Assembly: GCA_016928125.1 (NCBI GenBank)
Contig: JAFGLK010000556.1
Location: forward strand, 1-11,042
Length of the DNA stretch: 11,042 bases
Source: Anaerolineae bacterium
GTDB lineage: Bacteria; Chloroflexota; Anaerolineae; UBA1429
Direction of reading: 5' to 3'
Under the pieces are notes generated by a model. That model did no database searches. It had not been told where the DNA came from and was given only the letters and a program-made list of their open reading frames with translations. Numbering within the stretch: the stretch's first letter is position 1; each line of letters begins with the position of its first letter. Shown here one piece after another: positions 1 to 7,596 of this stretch. A program made the position numbers and the translations under genes.

Positions 1-683
1 GGGCCTTCGGCGTAGCCGCTCATGCCCACCTCGCCGATCACCTCTCCGGCGGCGACGCTCTGGCCGGGCGAGACGCCGATTTCCGAGAGATGTCCATAGA
101 GCGCGTACACCGGCAGGCCATACAGCTCGCGCTCGATTCTCTGGATCACCAGGTAGCCGTAGAAGCCATCCCGCGCGCCGTAGACCTGTCGCTCATCGTC
201 TCCCGCCACCAGGATTGTGCCGTCCGCCACAGCCAGGATCTCTGTGCCCATGGCGTTCACGAACTCGACGCCGTGATGGATCGGATAGGTCCCGTCCAGG
301 CGCGAGGCGTAGGGGTAGGTGCGAGCCACCGTGTCGTTGTGCGTGGCCGCGATGGGGCGTCGCAGCCAGTAATGGTCCTCACGTGGAGGGGAGGTTGGGG
401 TCGCTCGCGGCGAGGGGGACGGTGCCACCGTGGGCGAGGGCGTGACAGGCGGCGCGGAGGGTTCGGCATCGGGTGCCGTCTGGCCCGAGTGCGATGCAGG
501 ACCATCGGTCGGGCCTAGCGACCGCTCCGGACGACTGAGGCGTAGGGTGCGCGGCAGGGACACGCGCCACTCTTGCGCCTTGCCCAGAGCGACCGGCACC
601 AGCATCGCGACCAGGACCACGGCCAAGGCGACGACGATCCACAACTGGCGGGGCGTTTTGGGTAATGGATCAGGCTGGTACAC
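1..683 (-). CDS. Membrane-anchored M23 (LytM-like) peptidase, 3' end cut by window edge
   Basis: This frame is open from a stop at 723-725 to the window edge, giving about 227 residues from a GTG start at 683. Residues 14-34 are a single hydrophobic segment (signal anchor). Residues about 60-103 are a Ser/Thr/Pro-rich linker. The peptidase domain follows, with HHGVEF at 136-141 (the usual HxGxD zinc motif, here with Glu), then MGTEILAVADG and YGHLSEIGVSPGQSV with His198. The window ends just before the expected HxH motif, so the catalytic centre cannot be fully judged. M23 proteins are zinc endopeptidases that cut peptidoglycan cross-bridges; some inactive members activate amidases. The protein probably acts on the outer face of the membrane. 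The GTG start has GGGGGAG only 2 nt upstream, which is tight, but it lies just downstream of a strong promoter and no other good start precedes the membrane segment. The family call is firm; the exact start is less so. Confidence 0.85.
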   Translation of the reverse strand, partial: MYQPDPLPKTPRQLWIVVALAVVLVAMLVPVALGKAQEWRVSLPRTLRLSRPERSLGPTDGPASHSGQTAPDAEPSAPPVTPSPTVAPSPSPRATPTSPPREDHYWLRRPIAATHNDTVARTYPYASRLDGTYPIHHGVEFVNAMGTEILAVADGTILVAGDDERQVYGARDGFYGYLVIQRIERELYGLPVYALYGHLSEIGVSPGQSVAAGEVIGEVGMSGYAEG

Positions 684-713
684 AGCTCCCCCATCAGGCG
701 ACCGGTGTCGGAC

Positions 714-742
714 ATTATAGCATCACCCCAGATGAGGACCAA
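714..742 (-). promoter_or_regulatory. Extended -10 promoter for the M23 peptidase gene
   Basis: On the minus strand a perfect TATAAT lies at 719-714, preceded by TGC, which makes an extended -10 (TGnTATAAT). Exactly 17 nt upstream is TTGGTC (742-737), a weak -35 with 3 of 6 consensus bases. Transcription would start near 707, giving a leader of about 24 nt before the GTG at 683. The position fits the divergent M23 gene. Confidence 0.6.
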
Positions 743-804
743 CAGCCGCGCCAGGGCCCGAAACCGGCTCCACGCTATCCGACCCAAAGCTCAACTCAAC
801 TCAT

Positions 805-833
805 TTGCCAGTAGACGCAGCGCCACGTAGAAT
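805..833 (+). promoter_or_regulatory. Sigma70-type promoter for trmD-rex
   Basis: TTGCCA (805-810) and TAGAAT (828-833) each match the sigma70 consensus at 5 of 6 positions and are separated by exactly 17 nt. Transcription would begin near 840, about 19 nt before the trmD ATG. AAGGAG at 847-852 is the ribosome binding site. A short tandem CTCAA repeat (790-803) sits directly upstream of the -35. Confidence 0.65.
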
Positions 834-858
834 GGATTTGATGGTCAAGGAGCCTTGA

Positions 859-1668
859 ATGATGCGATTCGATATCCTTACGCTTTTCCCCGGTCTATTT
901 GATGGTGTTTTTCGCGAAAGCATCATAGCTCGGGCGGTCGAGGCGAGACTGGTCTCGATTCACCTGCACAACGTCCGTGATTTTGCGCTCGACAAACACC
1001 ACGTCACCGATGACACGCCCTACGGTGGCGGCGGCGGCATGGTGATGAAGGTGGAGCCGATCATGCGGGCCTTGGAGCATCTGCTCGACCCGAACCTGAT
1101 CGCGCGCCAGAAGGAGACCGGGTTAGTGGAGGTCCCCATCATCTTGCTCTCGCCAGCGGGGCGCCTCTTTGACCAGCAAGTGGCGCGAGACTATCAGCGC
1201 TACGAACGGATCCTCCTGATCTGTGGGCGATACGAAGGCGTCGATGAGCGCCTGAGCGCGCTCGCCGTCACCGACGAGCTGTCGATCGGCGACTATGTGC
1301 TTTCAGGCGGCGAGATCCCGGCCATGGTCGTGGTTGAAGCGATCACGCGCCTCATTCCCGGCGTGCTCGGGGACATGCGCGCCGTGATCGACGATTCGCA
1401 TGCCGACGGCTTGCTTGAATATCCCCACTACACTCGGCCGAGCATCTATCGCGGGCTAGAGGTGCCAGAGATTCTTCGCTCTGGCGATCACGCTCGCGTA
1501 GCGCGCTGGCGGCGTGAGCAAGCCTTGCGGCGCACGCTGTGTCGGCGTCCAGAGCTGCTGGAGAAAGCCGAGCTCAGCGAGGCTGATCGCCGCCTGATCG
1601 AGTCGCTGAGACAGAACCAGACATCCGCATCGTGCCAAGCTCACCGACAGCCTGACGACGTACTCTGA
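859..1668 (+). CDS. trmD: tRNA (guanine37-N1)-methyltransferase TrmD
   Basis: TrmD transfers a methyl group from S-adenosylmethionine to G37 of tRNAs that read codons beginning with C (Leu, Pro, Arg), which prevents +1 frameshifting. It is a cytoplasmic homodimer with a trefoil-knot SPOUT fold. The sequence shows the N-terminal FDILTLFP, the glycine-rich [10 protein letters not shown] (55-64), [10 protein letters not shown] (122-131), the knot region [14 protein letters not shown] (143-156), LIPGVLGD (165-172) and [17 protein letters not shown] (178-194). Asp179 is in the place of the catalytic Asp. The length of 269 aa is slightly above the usual 240-250, with a polar tail after residue 250. 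ATG 859 is 6 nt after AAGGAG; a second ATG at 862 is also possible. It is not beside rpsP, rimM or rplS, its common partners, at least on the side visible here. It is probably co-transcribed with rex, 45 bp downstream. Confidence 0.97.
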   Translation: MMRFDILTLFPGLFDGVFRESIIARAVEARLVSIHLHNVRDFALDKHHVTDDTPYGGGGGMVMKVEPIMRALEHLLDPNLIARQKETGLVEVPIILLSPAGRLFDQQVARDYQRYERILLICGRYEGVDERLSALAVTDELSIGDYVLSGGEIPAMVVVEAITRLIPGVLGDMRAVIDDSHADGLLEYPHYTRPSIYRGLEVPEILRSGDHARVARWRREQALRRTLCRRPELLEKAELSEADRRLIESLRQNQTSASCQAHRQPDDVL

Positions 1669-1702
1669 GTCGGGCGAGTGATCTCGGCGTCCACCTGTGA
1701 TC

Positions 1703-1716
1703 GGGAGACATCGATG
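1703..1716 (+). promoter_or_regulatory. Ribosome binding site that fixes the rex start
   Basis: GGGAGA (1703-1708) lies 5 nt before the ATG at 1714. The frame is open further upstream to a GTG at 1678, but that GTG has no comparable site, and the 12 residues it would add do not resemble a Rex N-terminus. The ATG is therefore preferred. Confidence 0.6.
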
Positions 1717-2331
1717 CCCAGACAAGACGTTCCCGATGTCGTTATAGAGCGGCTGCCACTCTATCTGCGCGCCCTCGACTATGTATCTGAGCGGGGTCAG
1801 AGGGTGGTCTCCTCCAAGGAGCTCGGCCAGGAGATGGGCGTCAGTTCGGCGCAGATACGCAAGGATCTCTCGTACTTTGGCGAGTTTGGCAAGCAGGGGC
1901 TGGGCTATGAGGTGGACTATTTGCGCGCTCAGCTCCAGCGCATCCTGCATCTGGATCGGGATCGGTATCTGATCATCGTTGGCGCTGGCGCCTTGGGGCA
2001 CGCCCTCGTCAACTATCGTACGTTCGAGGATCGGGGCTATGTGATCGTGGGCGTGTTTGACAACGATCCCGCCAGGATCGGTCAGCCGATTGGGCATCTG
2101 ATCGTTCAATCGCCGCAAGAGCTCGGCGCGACAATCGAAGAGAAGCATGTGGAGATCGGCATTCTCGCCATCCCGGCCGATTCTGCCCAGGAGGTCGCCG
2201 AGGAGTTGGTGGCTTGTGGCGTCAAGGCGATTCTGAACTATGCGCCCATCCATCTCGTGTTGCCGCCAGGCATCCGGGTGGCTTACCTCGATCCCGTCGC
2301 CAGTCTGCAGAGTATGAGCTACTACCTCTAG
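1714..2331 (+). CDS. rex: Redox-sensing transcriptional repressor Rex
   Basis: Rex is a homodimeric repressor that senses the NADH/NAD+ ratio: NADH binding releases it from operators, derepressing respiratory and fermentative genes when reducing power builds up. From ATG 1714 the protein has 205 aa, close to the usual 210. Residues about 11-65 form the winged-helix DNA-binding domain, with IERLPLYLRALDY, VVSSKELGQEMGVSSAQIRK and DLSYFGEFGKQGLGY. A Rossmann domain follows, with VGAGALGHALVNY (89-101, the GxGxxG loop) and VFDNDPARIG (114-123). Then come IPADSAQEVAEELVACGVKAILNYAP (153-178) and the C-terminal LQSMSYYL that swaps between subunits. It lies 45 bp after trmD on the same strand and converges on mreB. 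In other bacteria Rex targets include respiratory and sometimes ATP synthase operons, but no convincing Rex operator is visible in the window. Confidence 0.97.
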   Translation: MPRQDVPDVVIERLPLYLRALDYVSERGQRVVSSKELGQEMGVSSAQIRKDLSYFGEFGKQGLGYEVDYLRAQLQRILHLDRDRYLIIVGAGALGHALVNYRTFEDRGYVIVGVFDNDPARIGQPIGHLIVQSPQELGATIEEKHVEIGILAIPADSAQEVAEELVACGVKAILNYAPIHLVLPPGIRVAYLDPVASLQSMSYYL

Positions 2332-2351
2332 TCTTCGGGCCAGATTGAGGG

Positions 2352-2376
2352 CCAAACGCGCGCCCACGGCGTCTGG
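2352..2376 (-). terminator. Weak hairpin between convergent rex and mreB
   Basis: The arms CCAAACGC (2352-2359) and GCGTCTGG (2369-2376) form an 8 bp stem with a 9 nt loop. In minus-strand RNA all eight positions pair (one is G-U); in plus-strand RNA there is one A-C mismatch. No U-tract follows on either strand, so a classical intrinsic terminator is not shown. The placement 10 bp past the mreB stop is suggestive only. Confidence 0.25.
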
Positions 2377-2385
2377 GGAGCAGCG

Positions 2386-3387
2386 TCAGGTGGTCTCCAG
2401 AGAGCGGCGCAAGAGCGGAAGCACCTGCAGCGCCTTGCCGGCGCCCAGGGCGGTGCATAGCATGGGATTCTCAGCCACATGGCACGGGATGCCCGTCTCC
2501 TGGGTGAGGAAACGATCAAAGTTCCGCAATAAGGCCCCGCCGCCGGTCATCACCATGCCGCGATCGATGATGTCGGAGGCCAGTTCAGGCGGCGTTTTCT
2601 CTAGCACGGCTTTGACCGTAGCCGAGATCAGCGAGAGCGTTTCAGCGATGGCGTCGGTGATCTCGTCCGAGGTGACCCGAATCGTGCGTGGCAGCCCGGC
2701 CACTTGGTCGCGCCCGCGCACCTCCATGGTCAACGGTTCCTCCAAGTTCAGGGCGCTGCCGATCTTGATCTTGAGCTCCTCCGCGGTCTGCTCGCCGATC
2801 AGCAGATTGTACTTGCGGCGCACATAGCTGGCGATGGCGTCATCCAGGCTGTTTCCTGCGGCGCGGACGGAGCTCGATACGACGATGCCGAACATCGAGA
2901 TCACCGCTGCCTCACTGGCCCCGCCCCCGACGTTCACGATCATGTTGCCGGAGGGCGTGCCCACGGGCATGTCTGCCCCAAGCGCTGCGGCCAGGGGCTC
3001 TGGCACGAGATGAGCTACCCGCGCCCCAGCCTGGATGGCTGCGTCGCGCACGGCGCGGCTCTCCACGCTGGTCACCCCTACCGGCACGCTCAGCATGATC
3101 TCCGGCCGTCGTTCAAAGCGGCTGCACAGCTTGGAGATGAAATAGCGCAGCATCGCCTCGGTGACGACATAGTCGGCGATGACCCCATCTCGCATGGGGC
3201 GCGCCACCTCGATCGTCTCCGGGGTGCGACCCAGCATCGCTCGGGCCTCATTCCCCACCGCCAAGATGCGGTTGTCGACCAACGAGATGGCCACTACCGA
3301 AGGCTCGTTGAGCACCACGCCCCTGCCACGAACGTACACGATGACGTTCACCGTGCCCAGATCGACGCCAATCTGCTTGCCGAACAT
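2386..3387 (-). CDS. mreB: Rod shape-determining protein MreB (actin-like)
   Basis: MreB polymerises under the cytoplasmic membrane and guides lateral peptidoglycan synthesis. From the ATG at 3387 the protein is 333 aa, the normal length. The start is set by GAGGAGG 4 nt upstream; the frame extends upstream to 3456, but that part lies in the promoter region. Visible actin-fold motifs are phosphate-1 GVDLGTVN (7-14), [19 protein letters not shown] (99-117), the [12 protein letters not shown] segment with Glu130, phosphate-2 [12 protein letters not shown] (151-162), and the adenosine motif [12 protein letters not shown] (280-291). The phosphate-2 motif is unusual: it normally reads D-I-G-G-G-T-T-E, but here Asp is Asn152 and the first Thr is Ala157, which could affect nucleotide hydrolysis. 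An MreB-family paralogue (Mbl-like) is possible. No mreC or mreD follows; the next gene is the convergent rex. Confidence 0.94.
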   Translation of the reverse strand: MFGKQIGVDLGTVNVIVYVRGRGVVLNEPSVVAISLVDNRILAVGNEARAMLGRTPETIEVARPMRDGVIADYVVTEAMLRYFISKLCSRFERRPEIMLSVPVGVTSVESRAVRDAAIQAGARVAHLVPEPLAAALGADMPVGTPSGNMIVNVGGGASEAAVISMFGIVVSSSVRAAGNSLDDAIASYVRRKYNLLIGEQTAEELKIKIGSALNLEEPLTMEVRGRDQVAGLPRTIRVTSDEITDAIAETLSLISATVKAVLEKTPPELASDIIDRGMVMTGGGALLRNFDRFLTQETGIPCHVAENPMLCTALGAGKALQVLPLLRRSLETT

Positions 3388-3427
3388 CCATCCTCCTCTA
3401 GGACGGGCTCCCCGGAGTGTGACGGCC

Positions 3428-3456
3428 ACTATAACACAAAAGGGGAGCGCAGACAA
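3428..3456 (-). promoter_or_regulatory. Promoter for mreB next to the murA stop
   Basis: On the minus strand TTGTCT (3456-3451) and TATAGT (3433-3428) are separated by exactly 17 nt, and TGT before the -10 makes it an extended -10. The predicted start is near 3421, giving a leader of about 34 nt before the ATG at 3387. The -35 abuts the murA stop codon (3457-3459), so mreB can be transcribed independently of the upstream atp-murA genes. Confidence 0.6.
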
Positions 3457-4788
3457 CTAGGTGCCCGAGAAAACCATCGGCTCCCAGTCGATTGGCTCGC
3501 CACAATCCACCTCTGGGCAAGGGTGATCGCTCTCGGCCACGCGAGATACGACCGCGCCCAACTCCTGCAGCTTGCGGTCGATATCCTGATAGCCTCGATC
3601 GATATAGGCCACATTGCTGATTTCGGTGACGCCCTCGGCCGCCAGTCCGGCCAGGATCATGGCTGCGCCCGAACGGATGTCCAGGGCACACACCTGGGCG
3701 CCCTGCAGGGCTGTTGGACCATGCACCATGGCCATGCGGCCCGACCCGGAGACGGTGATGTTGGCCCCCATGCGCCTTAGCTCGTGCACATACTTGAGCC
3801 GATCATCGTACATCGTCTCGTAGATCGAGCTGTTGCCCTCGCTCTGCGTCATCAGCGTGGTAAAGGGGGCCTGCAGATCGGTGGGGAATCCGGGGTAGGG
3901 ATAGGTCTGGATATCGGTCGCCTTGAGGGGCTGCGGGGCCTCAACCTCATACGCAGCAGGGCCGATGGTGATCTGCACACCTGCATCGCGCATCTTGTTT
4001 GTCAAGGCACCCAGCCAGGTGCCTACCGCAGGCGTCATGCTGATGTGCCCCCCTGTGACCGCCGCTCCCAACGCAAAGGTCCCGGCTTCCATCCGGTCGG
4101 GCATGATGCGATAGGCGGCACCATGCAGGCGCCGTGTGCCATCGATGCGCACGATCGGCGTGCCAGCGCCGGTCACTCGGGCGCCCATGGCGCAAAGAAA
4201 GCTGGCCAGATCGATGATCTCCGGCTCGACCGAGGCATTCTCGATGAGGGTCGTGCCTTCGGCCAAGCAAGCCGCCATGATCAGATTCTCCGTGCCCGTA
4301 TGGCTGGGGTAGTCGAGGATGATACGCTCGCCGCGCAGGCGCGGGGCCTTGATCAGATACTCACTCTCGCCCTGTGTGATCTCGCCGCCCATCATCTGAA
4401 AACCCTTGAGATCGACACTCACAGGTCGCGTGCCGATGGAGCATCCGCCCGGGTGTGGCGCCTGCGCCTGGCCAAAGCGGCTGAGCAAGGGGCCCATCAG
4501 CAAAAAGCTGGCGCGCATCTTGGTGGCCAGATCAAAGGGCAGTGAGGCCTTGGAGATGCGCGTCGCTTTGATGCGTAGCGCATTCGGGCCCTCAAAGCGT
4601 GCCGCAACGCCCAAATTCTGCAGTATTTTGACCAGGTTACGGATGTCTTCGATGTAGGGCACATTCTCAAGCAGACATTCGTCCGCGGTCAGGAGGGTGG
4701 CTGCGATGATGGGAAGGGTGGCGTTCTTGGCTCCCCAGATATCGACATGTCCGGCCAACGGGTGTTTGCCTTCAATCACGAGTGGCAT
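3457..4788 (-). CDS. murA: UDP-N-acetylglucosamine 1-carboxyvinyltransferase MurA
   Basis: MurA transfers enolpyruvate from phosphoenolpyruvate to UDP-GlcNAc, the first committed step of peptidoglycan synthesis in the cytoplasm. The product has 443 aa. It shows GAKNATLP (19-26) with the Lys21-Asn22 pair, and the active-site loop HPGGCSIGTRPV (112-123) with catalytic Cys116, so it is of the fosfomycin-sensitive type. Further motifs are YPGFPTDLQAPF (298-309) with the general-base Asp304, ELRRMGA (336-342), and IRSGAAMILAGLAAEG (371-386) followed by IDRGYQDIDRKLQELGA. The ATG is preceded by GGAGGAGGAGG. A tail of about 25-30 residues follows the point where MurA normally ends and contains C-P-E-V-D-C (424-429). 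The gene starts 65 bp after atpC, and I see no promoter or U-tract terminator in that gap, so read-through from the atp operon is likely. Confidence 0.97.
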   Translation of the reverse strand: MPLVIEGKHPLAGHVDIWGAKNATLPIIAATLLTADECLLENVPYIEDIRNLVKILQNLGVAARFEGPNALRIKATRISKASLPFDLATKMRASFLLMGPLLSRFGQAQAPHPGGCSIGTRPVSVDLKGFQMMGGEITQGESEYLIKAPRLRGERIILDYPSHTGTENLIMAACLAEGTTLIENASVEPEIIDLASFLCAMGARVTGAGTPIVRIDGTRRLHGAAYRIMPDRMEAGTFALGAAVTGGHISMTPAVGTWLGALTNKMRDAGVQITIGPAAYEVEAPQPLKATDIQTYPYPGFPTDLQAPFTTLMTQSEGNSSIYETMYDDRLKYVHELRRMGANITVSGSGRMAMVHGPTALQGAQVCALDIRSGAAMILAGLAAEGVTEISNVAYIDRGYQDIDRKLQELGAVVSRVAESDHPCPEVDCGEPIDWEPMVFSGT

Positions 4789-4853
4789 GGCCTCCTCCTC
4801 CCTTTCGTCTAGACGGTGCCCTTGCTATGCGCGTGGTGCGAACCAGCAGGACT

Positions 4854-5327
4854 CTAGCCTCGGCGGTGTCCCAGCCGGCGTGCCGCGCGCAAACGTGCCC
4901 GCGAGCGCCGCAGCGCCTCGTGAGCGGCGGCATACTCGGGCCGGCCGCGATAGCGCCGCATCGCGAGCTCTGCTCTTCTGCGGGCAGTCTCGGCCCTCAT
5001 CACATCGATCTCCTCGGCGCGCTCGGCTGAATCGGCCAAGACGGTCACACGGTCGTCGCTCACCTCGACGAAACCGCCGCCGACGGCCAGAGCCTCTTCG
5101 CGCTGCCCGCTCTTCACCAGAAGCTCTCCCGGCTCCAGCGCAGCCAGGAGCGCTGCATGGTGTGGCAGGATCGTGATCTGCCCGCTCCAGGCGGGCAGAA
5201 CAACCCGATCCACTCGACCGTCATACACGATACGATCGCCCGTCACGACCACCAGATGCAGTTGGAGCCGCTCCTCGGGCGGCTGCTCGGGCTGCTCGCC
5301 GATCACTAGGCTCTCATCTGCGGCCAT
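4854..5327 (-). CDS. atpC: ATP synthase F1 epsilon subunit
   Basis: Epsilon is part of the central stalk; its C-terminal helices can inhibit ATP hydrolysis. The product has 157 aa, a little long: about 20 acidic, proline-containing residues precede the beta-sandwich. The N-terminal domain shows LVVVTGDRIVYDGRVDRVVLP, the conserved G-x-I-x-I-L-P-x-H-A-x-L-L pattern (49-61) and GGGFVEV (83-89). The C-terminal part is helical and very arginine-rich. I-D-V-M-R-A at 107-112 matches the [I/L]DxxRA ATP-binding motif known from Bacillus epsilon. The start ATG lies 3 bp after the atpD stop, with AGGAG (5335-5339) overlapping the end of atpD, so translation is probably coupled. It is the last gene of the atp cluster, before murA. 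Confidence 0.96.
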   Translation of the reverse strand: MAADESLVIGEQPEQPPEERLQLHLVVVTGDRIVYDGRVDRVVLPAWSGQITILPHHAALLAALEPGELLVKSGQREEALAVGGGFVEVSDDRVTVLADSAERAEEIDVMRAETARRRAELAMRRYRGRPEYAAAHEALRRSRARLRAARRLGHRRG

Positions 5328-5330
5328 CTC

Positions 5331-6728
<1,398 letters not shown>

Positions 6729-7589
6729 CTAGACTTCCCTGTCCAGATTCACGGTGCCTCCCAAGATATCCAGCAATTCGTTGGTAATCGCCTGCTGTCG
6801 GGCTTTATTGTAGCTCAGAGTCAGGCTCTCTGTCAGATCGCCGGCATTGCTCGTGGCGCTGTGCATGGCCACCATCCGCGCCGTATTCTCAGAGGCGCGG
6901 GCCTCCAAAAAGGCTTCGTAGACCTGGAAACGAATGACGCGGGGCAGCAAGGCTGCCAGGAGCTGATCGGGGCTGGGTTCGTAGATGTACTCGCGAGGCT
7001 CTGTGATCTCGGGGCAGATGGGCAGGAGCTGCCGAACAGCGGGCTGCAGACGCGCCCCGAGCCGATGCTGGCTGTGGACCAGCGTCACCTGCTCAAAGTG
7101 CTTCTCTCGGAAGCCGTCCAACAGCACCCGCGAGATCGCCGTCAGGTCATCCAGGCTGGCGCTATCCTCCAAGCTGCTGAAATCGGCGTGAATGTGTTGT
7201 TCGTAATGCAGCATCATCTCGCGCCCGACCTTGCCGACGGTGATGAGTTCTCCCTCCGCGCGGCGACTCTGCAGATACCGCAGCGCCGTCATCGTCACCG
7301 TATGGTCATAAGCTCCCACCATGCCACGATTGCTCGTAAAGAGCACCAGGCCGATGCGCTCAACCCCGGGGTAACCGCAGAAAGTGATCTCATCCTGAAT
7401 CGCCGATTCGCTGGCTGCGGCCAGATGGTTGAGCACCTGCCAAGATCTATCTGAGAAGGGCCTGGTGCTGCGCATGCGTGCTTCCAAGCGATGCGCTTTG
7501 GCAGCGGCCACCACCTCCATGGCCCTGGTCACCTTGGCGATGCTGTCCACGCTCTGGATGTGCCCCTTGATCTCACGCAGTGAGGGCAT
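6729..7589 (-). CDS. atpG: ATP synthase F1 gamma subunit (central stalk)
   Basis: Gamma is the rotating shaft that drives conformational change in the alpha3beta3 head. From the ATG at 7589 the protein has 286 aa, the usual length. The N-terminal helix MPSLREIKGHIQSVDSIAKV followed by TRAMEVVAAAK is characteristic. The central Rossmann-like domain has LFTSNRGMVGAYDHTV, in the place of the usual SDrGLCGgfN. The C-terminal helix contains LTLSYNKARQQAITNELLDI. The frame remains open upstream to 7787, but those residues overlap atpA and lack similarity, so 7589 is preferred; it lies 7 nt past the atpA stop. The Shine-Dalgarno is modest (GGAG 10-11 nt upstream). No regulatory Cys pair of the chloroplast type is present. 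Confidence 0.97.
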   Translation of the reverse strand: MPSLREIKGHIQSVDSIAKVTRAMEVVAAAKAHRLEARMRSTRPFSDRSWQVLNHLAAASESAIQDEITFCGYPGVERIGLVLFTSNRGMVGAYDHTVTMTALRYLQSRRAEGELITVGKVGREMMLHYEQHIHADFSSLEDSASLDDLTAISRVLLDGFREKHFEQVTLVHSQHRLGARLQPAVRQLLPICPEITEPREYIYEPSPDQLLAALLPRVIRFQVYEAFLEARASENTARMVAMHSATSNAGDLTESLTLSYNKARQQAITNELLDILGGTVNLDREV

Positions 7590-7596
7590 AGACGCT

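Noticed and set aside
90..518. 142-codon plus-strand frame opposite the M23 gene
   Set aside because: The minus strand carries clear M23 motifs; this frame is Arg/Gly-rich low complexity.
515..787. 90-codon minus-strand frame overlapping the M23 start
   Set aside because: It lies in the gap and N-terminal coding region in a different frame, begins upstream of the promoter, and has no family features.
1456..2367. 303-codon open frame on the minus strand opposite trmD and rex
   Set aside because: It mirrors the codons of rex and the trmD end, resembles no family, and both genes on the other strand have full motif support.
3415..3440. TGTG/CACA inverted arms around the mreB -10, considered as a Rex operator
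   Set aside because: The arms are only 4 bp and 13 nt apart; Rex sites have longer arms and a shorter gap.
2704..3780. 358-codon plus-strand frame opposite mreB and murA
   Set aside because: His/Gln/Asp-rich composition typical of an antisense shadow, and it spans the end of one real gene and the start of another.
3784..4545. 253-codon plus-strand frame opposite murA
   Set aside because: Shadow of the murA reading frame with no recognisable domain.
4806..4815. Perfect 10 bp palindrome CGTCTAGACG before murA
   Set aside because: Palindromes of this length are expected several times by chance in 11 kb, and there is no second site or known motif.
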